Source: Cryptomeria japonica
Taxonomy: Eukaryota > Streptophyta > Pinopsida > Cupressales > Cupressaceae
DNA length: 64,000 nucleotides
NCBI RefSeq assembly: GCF_030272615.1
Contig: NC_081406.1
Coordinates: 236,015,922-236,079,921, forward strand
Direction: 5' to 3'
The translations under genes and the position numbers were made by a program. Positions 37,429-47,555 of the stretch are shown piece after piece. The notes under the pieces are model-generated. The model was not told where the DNA came from. It saw only the letters and a program-made list of their open reading frames with translations, and ran no database searches. Within the stretch, counting starts at the first letter, position 1. The number at the start of each line of letters is the position of its first letter.

Positions 37429-37437
37429 ATTTATAGA
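37429..37437 (-). promoter_or_regulatory. LTR TATA-like box (solo D-family LTR)
   Basis: Minus-strand CTATAAATT, followed by GGATGAT as in both D LTRs. Confidence 0.5.
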
Positions 37438-37914
37438 GAAATTGGAGAAATGGACAAATTAGCATGAAAGTGATTCGAATAGAAATTCAAATCAATAATA
37501 GCAAAATTATGACATATCTATGACAAATTGCTATGCAAGGCTTATGACAATTCATGACAAATTTCTATGTCAAGAATTTATGACATTTTATGACATTTTA
37601 TGACAAATTCTATGACACATTTCTATGTCAAGAATTTATGACATTTTATGACATTTTATGACAAATTTCTATGTCATTGCCATAAATTTAGGAGAGAAAT
37701 AGGAGGAAATTGAATTTAAGAATTAAGAAATTAGAAAAATTAGAAAAATAGGAGGAATTAGGAAAATTAAGAATTAGAAATTAGGAAATTGATGAAAATT
37801 AGAATTTAGTGAATTAATCAATAATTTTTCATTTATTAATAATTCACAAAGAGGGAAAATTGATGAAAGATTAGGAAATTAGGTGAATTCATTAATAATT
37901 TTTCATTTATTAAT

Positions 37915-38261
37915 TAATTCACAAAAAGAGGAATAATTAGCCAATCAAATGAAACATTTAATTGCGACACGAAGACCTAGGATAAATAAATAAATTATTT
38001 AATCCTAGAGGAAGAAATGACACACAAGGTTAAATGATTAAATCACAAAACCCTGGAAGATGAATTAGGTCTTGACTCGATTTGATTTGATTTTGGATTG
38101 ATAAATGACCAATGTGATAAATGATTTGATAAATGCGCCAATTGACGAGGAACAATAACAAATTGATCCAAATTGACATAATTGAGACAGATAACGATCG
38201 ATGACAAATCAATCGTAAAATGACAAAATCGACAAGAGGGCAAGAATCGATGACAAAATGG
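37915..38261 (-). repeat. Right arm of the 346-bp inverted repeat
   Basis: Reverse-complement partner of 36748-37093. It lies in its natural place within the minus-oriented D-family LTR, so the left arm is the copied one. Confidence 0.9.
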
Positions 38262-38737
38262 ATTGCAAGATGACAAGATTGGAAATGACCACGATCGATG
38301 ACAAATTGATCGCAAAATGACAAGATCAAACAATGACAACGATCGATGACAAATCGATCGTAAAACGACAAGACTGAAGGATTGATGATAAATCGACAAG
38401 ATTGATAAGAGGACAACGATCGATGACAAATCGATCGCAAGATGACAGAAGGACAAAACCCTAATTAGGATTGACGATGTCCAAAATGATGACAAATGAA
38501 TACACACATTGATGCAACAGGGTAAGATCGATCATGACTGAATATTGTTGTCGACAAAACCAAATTCGAGGACGAGATGATTGAAGAATATAGAAGAATG
38601 ACTCGATGTTCGCAAATGATAAAGACCAAGTGCGTGACATAGGAGAAATGTTAATGCGACGCAAAAACCTAAAATGAGGCAATGCGCAAATGTTAAAGTA
38701 TGACCTCGCAAGCGTTGACCATTTTTGGGTGTCTACA

Positions 38738-39142
38738 CTTTGGTTATGTTGAACCAACACATTATGTTCACTAGCAAGTTCAGTGACTTATGTAAAGTCA
38801 CTGGTATATTGTTCACCGACAGGTTATATTGTTCATCAGCACTGAAGATGACTTGTTATCATCTGGAAAACACTTGGTTTTGGTATTTTGGTTATTGGTC
38901 TAATCGGCTGACATATTTGTTGTTAGCGGCAAATTGGTTTAGGTTATGGACCAGTATGCATTATCTATTCCAGATCAGCATGACACATTATGGAAATGAT
39001 TTAATTAATTGGATATTGTTGTAAATGTATTGAGTCGACATGATGCATTGCATCTTGACCTATCTGTAATTGATTTAATTGTAATATTCTTAATTAGCCG
39101 ACCTATACATTTGGTCTTAGGTTTTGGTATATATGTAAGATC
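38738..39142 (+). repeat. Direct repeat copy 2 of Copia C LTR segment
   Basis: Begins directly after the D-family LTR edge at 38737 and continues into the rest of the Copia C LTR, so this is the copy in its natural context. Confidence 0.88.
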
Positions 39143-39735
39143 TCATTTGTGAGATGAAACAAGAAGATATAGAGAGATGGTATATGGTTATGGTATTGTA
39201 ACATGGTATGTGCGAATATTAAAGATTATATGAGCAGACCATAGAGAAGGTTCAAGGAAGGTTTGAAGGTGATTATTAGAGCTTAACTGGTATTGAATCT
39301 AGCATTAGAGATGCTACTTTGAGTAGTACATTATAATTGGATTTAATCATCCAATTGTAGTTAGTGTGACTCCTATTTTGTGATCGAGCAATGAGCTCTA
39401 AGTGGGTGGCCTTTTTGCATATACAGATCCCATTTGTATACACATACTATCTACAGTAGTATCATCTGATTGTGGGTAAGGTTTCCTACCATGGTTTTTC
39501 CCCTTACAAGATTTCCACGTACAAATCTTTGTGTTATGTGTTGTGGATGTTGTTTCTCTTTTTGTTATATGCATTAAGTTTCACCGATATTAATATTAAC
39601 TGCTAATTTGTCTAGCGGCATTAAGTCTAGTTTATTGGTATTAAGTATCGAGTTTGATTAAGTTATATTTGGGTTGAAATTAATAGACAACTAATTCACC
39701 CCCGACCCTCTCAGTTTCCTCTAGGTCCTAGCAAT

Positions 39736-39747
39736 TGGTATCAGAGC
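39736..39747 (+). other. Primer binding site of Copia C (initiator-Met type)
   Basis: Perfect TGGTATCAGAGC two bases after the LTR end at 39733. Confidence 0.88.
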
Positions 39748-39790
39748 TAAGTCCTCCTTTTCCAGAAGTTTAATAACTTGAGGAGATTCT

Positions 39791-40309
39791 ATGGCAACTA
39801 ACTTTTTCACGAAGAAAAGTCCAAAACTTGATGGAACTAACTATGGTAGATGGAAGATCAAAATGGAGACACATCTGAATTGCATTAGAAAAGACATATA
39901 GGATGTTACAAAGAATCGTTATGTTGGCCCTACACCAAATCAACCTAATCCACCAACATTGGGTAAGGATCAAGAGAATGATTGCAAAGCAAGAGAAGCA
40001 TTCTTGAGCGCCTTGTTAGATTAGCAAATCATGAGATTATCAGACCGATCTACTGCTAAAGCTATTTGGGATAAATTGGAGACATTTAATGAAGGAGATA
40101 CCACTGTCAAAATTACAAAACTGGAATGCTTCTGGGTCAGGTATGAAAATATGAAAATGGAAGAAGATGAAAGAATTTTTGCTTTTATAGAAAGGATTAA
40201 TGAAACTATTTTAGGAATACATTGTTGTGGAGGTTCCTTAAGTGAAGATGAAATTGTTTCTAAAGTTTTCAGATAATTTCCATCGGCATACAAAATGAAA
40301 GTAACTGCT
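39791..40309 (+). pseudogene. Copia C gag N-terminal fragment
   Basis: Frame from ATG 39791 (MATNFFTKKSPKLDGTNYG) parallels the Gag of A and B through the CCGG motif (HCCGGSLSEDEIVSKVFR) to AYKMKVTA at about 40309. In-frame stops at 39899, 40022 and 40274. It breaks off where unrelated DNA begins at about 40310. The stop shared by A and B is absent here, so C is a separate lineage. The retropepsin, integrase and RT parts are missing from the window. Confidence 0.85.
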
Positions 40310-40548
40310 TGTCAAAGCAAGAAAGGAAGGAAAGCTCGAGGGATAGTTACTATTACCACTTTCCCCGATGAACCGCAATAGGGTGAGATAGAGGCAAGGC
40401 TTTCTAACAATATCTGAGAAAGGATGATCGGTAGCTCCAATAATGAGCTAGGTAGATAGCGTAACTTGTCCTTCACCCCTACACGGTTTCCAATCGAGTT
40501 AGAGAGGTTCCTTCTAGGAGTTGAGAACAATGCCTAATACATCAATAT
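40310..40548. other. Unassigned 240-bp segment between Copia C and E1
   Basis: Joins the broken Gag of C to the truncated E1. It matches no other sequence in the window that I could find, has a higher GC content than its flanks, and is open for 72 codons on the minus strand (40530-40312). It could be filler DNA captured during breakage repair, or part of an unseen element. Confidence 0.4.
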
Positions 40549-41198
40549 CTAGAGATATCCTTATGAGGGGAATGAGAGCTGATAGAAGTAGAAGATGATT
40601 TAGTTGAAGTGAGATCATCATCACTACTAAATATAGCATTCACACTGAGAGATGGTCTTTTAGATGCTTTGGTGGGCTTAGAAAGATTATATCCAAGTCC
40701 AAATGAATATTCATGCATGTTATGTTCTAAAGGAACTTTAATTCCTTGTTCATTTGCGCCACAACCATTTCCACTATAGCCACTCTTAGCCAAAATATGG
40801 AAACCACGACCATAACGATTAGCCATTTAAGAAAGAAAAGGTGGTTTTTCATAAGACAAAGAATCAAATTCTTCAGAATTAGAGGTGTGAGGGGAAGAAG
40901 TTTGAGAAGCGGCCACAAAATTATTGCTCATAGGTTCAGGTAAGACTGATTGATCTCTAGTTTCTTCCTTCTTTTTAACATTAATCTCTCTAGGAGGAAC
41001 CCTATACTCACCTACAAAGGTGGGATTAAAATCAAGAGATCCCCAATCATCTTCTGCGAGGACCTTCTTAGCATCAAAAGCCTTTTCATGTGTAGATTCA
41101 AGTTGAGAAGAATCTTCTTCAGGAACTTCAGACTCATCCAAAGAATTTTGATTATTAGAGGGTGATGATTCATCCACAGGTATCTTGTTTAACGAGTC
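40549..41198 (-). pseudogene. Element E1 ORF, 3' part (G-patch end), left of the D insertion
   Basis: Equivalent to 60118-60768 of E2 with a few changes. It carries the segment before the G-patch (PPFLS) and the G-patch itself (RYGRGFHILAKSGYSGNGCG), separated by TAA 40826-40828 where E2 has GAA-ATG (EMANRYG). The frame is truncated at about 40549, about 80 codons before the E2 stop. The other end is interrupted by D at codon sequence LN|ESL-like; the frame continues at 53764. Confidence 0.9.
41194..41198 (+). repeat. Left target-site duplication of element D
   Basis: GAGTC, repeated at 53764-53768. The uninterrupted E2 copy has a single GAGTC at the same place, which proves the insertion point. 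Confidence 0.95.
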
Positions 41199-42515
41199 TG
41201 TAGACACCTAAAAATGGTCAACGCTTGCAGGATCATACTTTAACATTTGCGCATTGCCTCATTTTAGGTTTTTGCATCGCATTAACATTTCTCCTATGAT
41301 TCGTACTTGGTTTTTATCATTTGCGAACATCGAGTCATTCTTCTACATTCTTCATTTATCTCACTCTCGAATTTGGTCTTGTCGACAACACTATCCAGTC
41401 ATGATTTTAATCGATCTTATCCTATTGCATCAACGTGCGTGCTTATTTGTCATCATTTTGGACATTGTGAATCCTAATTAGGGTTTGTCCTCCTGTCAAT
41501 CTTGCGATCGATTTGTCATCGATCGTTGTCATCTTATCAATCTTGTCATTTTGTCATCAATCCTTGTCCTCTTATCAATCTTATCATCTGGCGATCGATT
41601 TGTCATTGATCGTTGTCTGTCTCAGAATCATGATCAACATCAATTATCTTCAATCAAGACCTAATTGTCATTCTCATTGCTAATTCATCTTCTAGGGTTT
41701 CATGATTTAATCATTTAACCTTGTCTGTCATTTCTTCCTCTAGGATTAAATAATTAATTATTTATCCTAAGCCTTTATGTCACAATTAAATGTTCATTTA
41801 ATTGGCTAATTATTCCTCTTTGTGAATTAATTAATAAATGACAAATTATTAATTAATTTACCTAATTTCTAATTTCCATCAATTTCCTAATTTCTTAATT
41901 TTCTAATTCCTAATTTCAATTTCCTCGTATTTCTCTCCTAAATTCATGGAAATGACATGTCAATTTGTCATAAATTTGTCATAGTTGACAATCAATCAAT
42001 TTTGACATAGAAGTTGTCATAATTTGTCATAAATTATCAATCAACAAATTTTGCATAGAAAGTGCATAATTTGTCATAATTGACATAATTGATTTGCAAT
42101 TTCCATTTGAATTGAATCATGCTAATCTTGTCATCTCTCCAATTCTTCTATAAATTGGATGATCTTCATCAATCAAGGCTAATAATGAGAATAACCCTTA
42201 ACTAATAATCCTTAATTAGACTATCGAATTTACGCTTCTAGTACTCTTGATCAAAAATCCCGTCTACTTGCTTTCAATTGTGTGTACACTTGTAGGTGAG
42301 ATCCACAAGCATTTGGAGAGGAAAGAAGAACAATGGAGCCGCATGGAAGGAGCATTCAAATCGTCATCCGGTTTGCATAATTTCTAGTTTTGTATGCTTT
42401 GTTTTCATGTCTCTATTGAATGTGTCTTAGGATAGATTCATTACAATGGATGCATTTGTGATTGATTATTAGTGTTTATCTTGTTTTGTGATGATTTCCT
42501 ATTTCCTAACATACA
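41199..42515 (+). repeat. Left LTR of element D (1317 bp)
   Basis: TGTAGACACC...CCTAACATACA. Contains repeats around GATCGATTTGTCATCGATCG (41508-41630) and TTTGTCATAA (41957-42090), and a TATA-like box at 42149. Confidence 0.93.
42149..42157 (+). promoter_or_regulatory. LTR TATA-like box of element D (left LTR)
   Basis: CTATAAATT, 359-367 bp before the LTR end, conserved across four D-family LTRs in this window. Confidence 0.55.
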
Positions 42516-42518
42516 TTA

Positions 42519-42536
42519 ATTGGTGAACCCAATGTG
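42519..42536 (+). other. Primer binding site of element D
   Basis: ATTGGTGAACCCAATGTG starts three bases after the LTR. The core TGGTGAACCC is shared with G and E. The tRNA was not identified. Confidence 0.65.
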
Positions 42537-42640
42537 AACACTAACCTTCTAACCTCTTTATGGTGTTTTGAGTGCTCTCAAGTTGATTTGCAGGCCAAAA
42601 AACCCAAAAACAGGGTCGTGCAGGGTTTTCTGGAGACTCC

Positions 42641-42754
42641 TGCGCCTGTGTGAAGCAACCTGCGCCTGTGTTGAACATTCTACGCTTGTGTAGATGACAT
42701 TTTGCGCTTGTGTCATTGGTTTTGCGCCTGTGTCATGAGTTCTGCGCCTGTGTA
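42641..42754 (+). repeat. Six-copy 20-bp-period motif array in the 5' leader of D
   Basis: TGCGCCTGTGT or TGCGCTTGTGT at 42641, 42661, 42681 (TACGCTTGTGT), 42703, 42723 and 42743; spacing 20, 20, 22, 20, 20. The bases between copies are unrelated. The same motif returns at 51792-51902 near the other end of the element. Confidence 0.85.
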
Positions 42755-44608
42755 AAGTCCAGAACAGAGGTAAAAAAATGCAGTGTTTACTTGAAATTTG
42801 TTGTGTTTTTGCATTCTGTTTTCTGTGCTTTGGATTTTGGTACTAATTATCTATGCAGAATCTTGGCATATGCATGGCAAAGACAATAAAACAAACTACT
42901 AACACGCTTTGTGTAGATTCGAAAGTCAAAGAATAAGCATATTAAACTTCTAACTTGGGTTTTTGCAGGTTGCCTTGGAGAAACAATCAAACTTTGTGTT
43001 TGCATTTAATTTTTAGGCACCTAGTGATTTCTAAATAGGTTGGAATGAACATTTGTTTGCTTTGATTGTTGAGTATGACATTGGAGTAGGAGAGTATGCT
43101 CTCATCCTTCTTAGGGTGATCAGAAATCCAGATCTTCGATACCATGCTTGTATTGTTGATTGTGTGTCACATTTAGAGGGCCTGCTTTCCTGACCACTTT
43201 GCTTTTGCAAGCAAGTGATAATCATGAGAAGGGGACGACCCAAAGTGAGTACAGCTAGAATTCCTTGGCATTATAACTCACTATAAAAAAATACCCGATG
43301 AGCGAAAGCTTTGAAGGAAGTGTTATGTGGGAATTGCAGTTACTTGGGAAGTGATGACCCTTGGACTCTTTCTCATATCAACATCTAAGTAGGGCCTCTT
43401 GGTCTAAATCGTGCTTGCGCGACTACATTTGTTTGGTATCTTGATGGGCTTAATGTCTCAATCATGCTTGCGTGACATCAAGGAGTAATGCTTAACAGAA
43501 ATCCTTACTAAACACCTTGTTTTTAGAGGCCAAAAACCCTTCTAGTTGCTTGAGAAGGACAAATTCAGATACTTGGAAGAGATATTGAGTTTGCCATGGG
43601 GAGATTTCCATGGGGACTGATGCTTGGCTGCCCTAAGAAGTGAGTGTCGTGGAGGGGAGCCCGTGGGGTCAAGCATCTATGTATTCTCCTTGAATCCCAT
43701 AATGAGTCTACCTCCCAAGTACCTAATGTCTTTGCCTACCATAAGAAATGTGGAAATGAGCATGATTGTCTTGAGTCTAAGTTGCAATATCTTGTATTCT
43801 TTGCTTGTCAAAAGTTGAATTGCATCCCATTTCAAAAAGCAAAACAAATTGATCCAACACAAGATTAAACACAAGAGATATTCATCCAACAAAAGTTTAT
43901 CAAGATTCAAAACTCATCTTCAAACATGGTTCTCAAATATTGTTCAAAATCTTGTCTCAACATTCATGTCACTTACATTTAAGTTCATCATAGGTTGCAT
44001 TTTGCAAAAGTTCATTGTCAAGTACCAAGGTTAGGTTTCACCTAAGTCATAATCCTTTCAATAAGGGTCATCCATTTGCATGTGTCCTCTTGCATTAAAG
44101 TCATACCATTGTCATACATTCATATTTGCATACCCTAGGTCTCTTCATTGAGTTTAGGTTATTATCATATCATATTAAGGTCACTTGCATAGTAATGTCC
44201 TTTTGCATATAGTGCCAAAATTAGGTTTTGTCATACTTGAGTAATCCTAATCTTGATAAACCCTAAGTCATTGTTAGGAGGTATAGACCTTATCAAACCT
44301 TTTCTCTTTTGTCATTATTGTCATTTGGTCAAACCTAGCTTAGTATCCAAGCATATAGGGGAGACTTTGTCATTTTGTCCTTTTGTCACTTGGTCCTTTT
44401 GTCCTTTGAGGTCTAGACATCATTTCAATTTCCTAAGGGTCTCATTTCTTAGAATTGCATTCATGAGTTTGTCAAAATCTTGAAAAACAACAAAAACATA
44501 GGTTGCATTCTTGCCATAGATTGCATTCTCATTTATTTAGTTTGCATTTAGTTGCATATCATATATCATCCTTGAAAAATTACAAAAATATTGCATTTGC
44601 ATAGTGAC
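42755..44608 (+). other. 5' untranslated leader of element D
   Basis: About 1.85 kb without a convincing ORF. It contains a duplicated phrase around AATCRTGCTTGCG (43409 and 43471), and TTGTCAT- and TTGCAT-rich segments before the ORF. Confidence 0.55.
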
Positions 44609-46984
44609 ATGTCTATTGAAACAAGGTTCCAAGCACCAATGATGCAACAAAATTTGACATATCAACCAAAAATGCAATCACAATTATATCGAACCCAACA
44701 ACAAAGAAACATCGATCAAACTTTGTATGATGAAACAAGTCTCCAAATACAAAACCTAGAGGAGAAACTAGCTCAAGAAGAAGAGATATTGGAACAAAGA
44801 GTGAAAAACATTGAGAAGAATAGATCACAAATGTCTAAAATGTTTCAAAAACTTCCAGGTCGAAATCCAAATATTGAGCCAATTGATGTAAGGTCTCTTA
44901 TCGAACGATCAGACATACCAGCTCTCCTCTCCCAAATAGAGATGATGAAACAATTTCAAGAAAAGAGACAGCATCAATTTCAACATTATGTGCCTCCACA
45001 ACAAGAACAAGAAGGTGTTTACTATCAATCACATTTTCAACCATCACAACCAATGACACAACCAATGGTCCAACATATACAACCAACACAACCAATGGTC
45101 CAATTTCAACAATATGTCCGACCAACTATACAATGTCAACAAATAGTTCAACCAATGGTGGAATATCAACAAGTTCAATCAACATATCAATGTCAACAAC
45201 TACAATCAAACATTCAAAAACAAAACTTGCAGCACACACCAGCCCAAGTTTCAAACATGTCAGAACAATTGAACCAAGTCCAATATCAAAACATGACATC
45301 AAACCAACTCCTTGCCAAACAAGTTCAAATTCCAGATACAACCATGTCAAAACCTCGAAAGAAAGGTGGCTTTATTGCAATGCTCTTGAGGAAATTACCA
45401 AGTGATTTCTTTGAAGAAGATCAAGATAATACAATTATGTCTAGCAATGCCTCATCTTCTAGCAAGCAAATTGACTCTCCAGTGGCATCTATCCCTACAC
45501 CTTTAGAAGTTTCACAAGAACCTTCCATATTGTCCTCATCAAACAATACACCCAAGGATGCAATTATCCAAGAGCTATCCATAATTGATTGCCAACGTAA
45601 TCCAATTCATGATGCACATCCTTGTCATGTTTCAGAAATACAAGACCCAATGCCACCATGCACTTTATTGCCATTACCTATTTTAGAGGACCCCATTCGA
45701 AGTCCCTCTTCCTCATGTTCAAGCATTGATTCCTTGCCAGAATCCATCACAAATGTTCAAAGTGCATTTCCTTCATGCCAAAACATTGATTCCTTGTCAG
45801 AATCCTCCATGCATATCCAAAGTCCAACCCCATGTCAAGAGGATAATTTAGATCATGAAGAAACATGTCTTGAAATAGATCAAGATCAAGATCCTGAAAC
45901 CTTATCATCCCATCCAATTGTTGACCAGGACCTCATCTTCCTAGACACTCATGATGATTCCCTTATTCTTGTCCATCCTATCCAAAGTCCTATTGACACT
46001 CCACTCCCCAGGCAAGATCAAGATATCCCAGTTCATCCAATCCCAAACGATCTCCTTCCATTCCAAGAACACAATATCCTTTCAAATCCCATTGACATTC
46101 CACTTCCTAAGCAAGATCAAGATATCCTAGTCCATCCAATCCCAAACGATCCCATTCCATTTCATGAAAAAAATGTCCTTTCAAATCCCATTGGCATTCC
46201 ACTTCCTAAGAAAGATCAAGATATCCCTTCCATCCTTTCTGATGATTCCATTAAAAGTCAAGAGCAAAGCACCTTTAAAGAGGATTCCAATGATCTTCCT
46301 CCTTGTCAAGATCAAATTATTCCTTTAAATCCTCCACAAGATCCTTTTGTTCCTCCATCTCCTTGTCCTAATCCAGCATATACACTCCAAGATCGCATTT
46401 CTTTTGATGATCCCATTATTTCTCCCATTCCATCTCTTGAAGAGCCTATCATTGAACCATGTCCACTACAAAATCCTAGTCCCTCTCATGATCCTAATCC
46501 CCTTCATGATTCTAACGTTTCAGTGCAAGATGTTCATGAACCCTCGACATGCATAATGGGTTCTTCCACTTTGGTGCAATCCGATCCACTTCAAGATCTC
46601 ATTATTTCTCTCATATCATATCCACCTCATAATGGACTCGCGTCTTCTTCCCAAAGAAAAGAGTATCCTACAAGTCAAGATATCCATAAAGGAAAAGGAG
46701 TAGACCTTCATGAGAAAGAACCCCTTCATATCAAAGAACATACTAATGGTCATGGCTACAAAGCTCACACTCAAGGCGCTGGTATCCCTTCAAAGTCAAA
46801 ATCCAAATGTCCACCTTCCCCATCATCGCTTCCATCCATTCTGGGTCCCTATATCCCTCCATCTCCTATGGTTGCAAAGGCACACATCTTGGAGAACCTC
46901 CCATCCATCCCACATGCCTCCATATCATTCCCATCCACATCGACATTCATTCCCTCTTCCAAGCAATTTGGATGCCAAGTATAA
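44609..46984 (+). CDS. Long Q/P-rich sense ORF of element D (Gag-like by position, unrecognised)
   Basis: The open frame starts upstream at a non-ATG codon; the first ATG is at 44609 (MSIETRFQAPMMQQ), giving about 791 codons. Residues 1-45 are Q-rich. About 45-115 form a charged coiled coil (QIQNLEEKLAQEEEILEQRV) with a short helical block ending DIPALLSQIEMMKQFQ. Residues 130-240 are a Q/P/V repeat (QPMVQ...). About 255 has a basic KPRKKGGFIAMLLRKLP patch. The rest is Ser/Pro/Asp-rich with 40-residue imperfect repeats (IPLPKQDQDILVHPIPNDP) and a SILGPYIPPSP motif. There is no zinc knuckle, protease or RT. Its position after PBS and leader suggests a Gag role, which is inference. It ends at TAA 46982-46984; a matching continuation lies in the next frame. 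Confidence 0.65.
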   Translation: MSIETRFQAPMMQQNLTYQPKMQSQLYRTQQQRNIDQTLYDETSLQIQNLEEKLAQEEEILEQRVKNIEKNRSQMSKMFQKLPGRNPNIEPIDVRSLIERSDIPALLSQIEMMKQFQEKRQHQFQHYVPPQQEQEGVYYQSHFQPSQPMTQPMVQHIQPTQPMVQFQQYVRPTIQCQQIVQPMVEYQQVQSTYQCQQLQSNIQKQNLQHTPAQVSNMSEQLNQVQYQNMTSNQLLAKQVQIPDTTMSKPRKKGGFIAMLLRKLPSDFFEEDQDNTIMSSNASSSSKQIDSPVASIPTPLEVSQEPSILSSSNNTPKDAIIQELSIIDCQRNPIHDAHPCHVSEIQDPMPPCTLLPLPILEDPIRSPSSSCSSIDSLPESITNVQSAFPSCQNIDSLSESSMHIQSPTPCQEDNLDHEETCLEIDQDQDPETLSSHPIVDQDLIFLDTHDDSLILVHPIQSPIDTPLPRQDQDIPVHPIPNDLLPFQEHNILSNPIDIPLPKQDQDILVHPIPNDPIPFHEKNVLSNPIGIPLPKKDQDIPSILSDDSIKSQEQSTFKEDSNDLPPCQDQIIPLNPPQDPFVPPSPCPNPAYTLQDRISFDDPIISPIPSLEEPIIEPCPLQNPSPSHDPNPLHDSNVSVQDVHEPSTCIMGSSTLVQSDPLQDLIISLISYPPHNGLASSSQRKEYPTSQDIHKGKGVDLHEKEPLHIKEHTNGHGYKAHTQGAGIPSKSKSKCPPSPSSLPSILGPYIPPSPMVAKAHILENLPSIPHASISFPSTSTFIPSSKQFGCQV

Positions 46985-47555
46985 AAGTCATAAGTCTAGC
47001 AATCCACATGTATTCAAGGATCAACATGTCCAATATAATCGACATGTCAAAGCAAAGAACAATATGATCTATAAAGAAAAAGAAATATCCAAAAGGCCAC
47101 AAAGGCCCACTGAGCAAAATAAAGCAAAGTCAAAATATATATGGGTTCCTAAATCCCTTGTGCAAGCAATGCACTCCAAGGAACCACAAAAGCATGAAAA
47201 ATCAAAAACCATGTGGATCCCTAAGCGGCTCCTTGAAGCACAAAAGCCTAAAGAAACATCCAACTTGGCATCCAAAGTTGCTATTCCTCCATCCAAACCT
47301 CTCCAATTTGTTCTTCCATCACCTTCTTCATCCATTTTGGGCCCTTATGTCCCAAAATCCCAAGCTATTCCTCCATCCAAATCTCACAATTTGAGATCCA
47401 TTTTTCCTCCATCAGTCCATCACCCCTCAAGGTGTGTGCCAATGCCGATCTTGCCAACATTTCCATCCATTGAAGCCCAATTCTTCCAATACCCTATCCA
47501 TTATCCAATGCATATTTTCCATCCTTCGATGCCTTTGATCCCATCCTTTGCATAA
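46975..47555 (+). pseudogene. Continuation of the D sense ORF in a second frame
   Basis: Open to a stop at 47555. It picks up as NLDAKYKSHKSSNPHVFKDQ just where the main frame runs out, so one small indel near 46970 probably split a single protein. It has Lys-rich stretches, a duplicated WVPKSL/WIPKRLL motif (47140-47160 and 47210-47235) and a second SILGPYVPKS that echoes SILGPYIPPSP of the main frame. Pro/His/Phe-rich end. No known domain. Confidence 0.55.

Larger units (their letters stand above)
37094..38737 (-). repeat. D-family LTR, minus orientation, inside Copia C LTR
   Basis: Right edge reads GGTGTCTACA (38737), the reverse complement of the TGTAGACACC start of D LTRs. The left edge is within a few bases of the expected terminus, blurred by TTAGGA microhomology at the rearrangement. 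TATA-like box at 37429-37437. A 58-bp tandem duplication (unit TTCTATGTCAAGAATTTATG... at 37563 and 37621) sits in the TTGTCATAA-rich zone. No internal retroelement sequence is attached, so it looks like a solo LTR. Confidence 0.8.
36238..39733 (+). repeat. Rearranged 5' LTR of Copia C, containing a D-family LTR
   Basis: Starts TGTTGGTATT at 36238 and ends ...CTAGCA at 39733, two bases before a perfect PBS. It belongs to the same broad family as the LTR at 1681-2734 but is clearly diverged. The LTR is broken by 1990 bp: the stretch 36313-36747 is repeated at 38738-39142, and between the repeats lie an inverted fragment and a nearly complete minus-oriented D-family LTR. Without these extras the LTR would be about 1.1 kb. 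Confidence 0.75.

Noticed and set aside
37094-38737. Inverted repeat region as a terminal-inverted-repeat DNA transposon or MITE
   Set aside because: The right arm is internal to a recognisable D-family LTR and the flanks show a 400-bp direct repeat, not a short target duplication.
40312-40530. Minus-strand 72-codon frame as a mitochondrial gene piece
   Set aside because: No recognisable protein; short open frame only.
42519-42536. Naming the tRNA that primes D, G and E
   Set aside because: The core TGGTGAACCC did not match a tRNA 3' end that I could recall with certainty.
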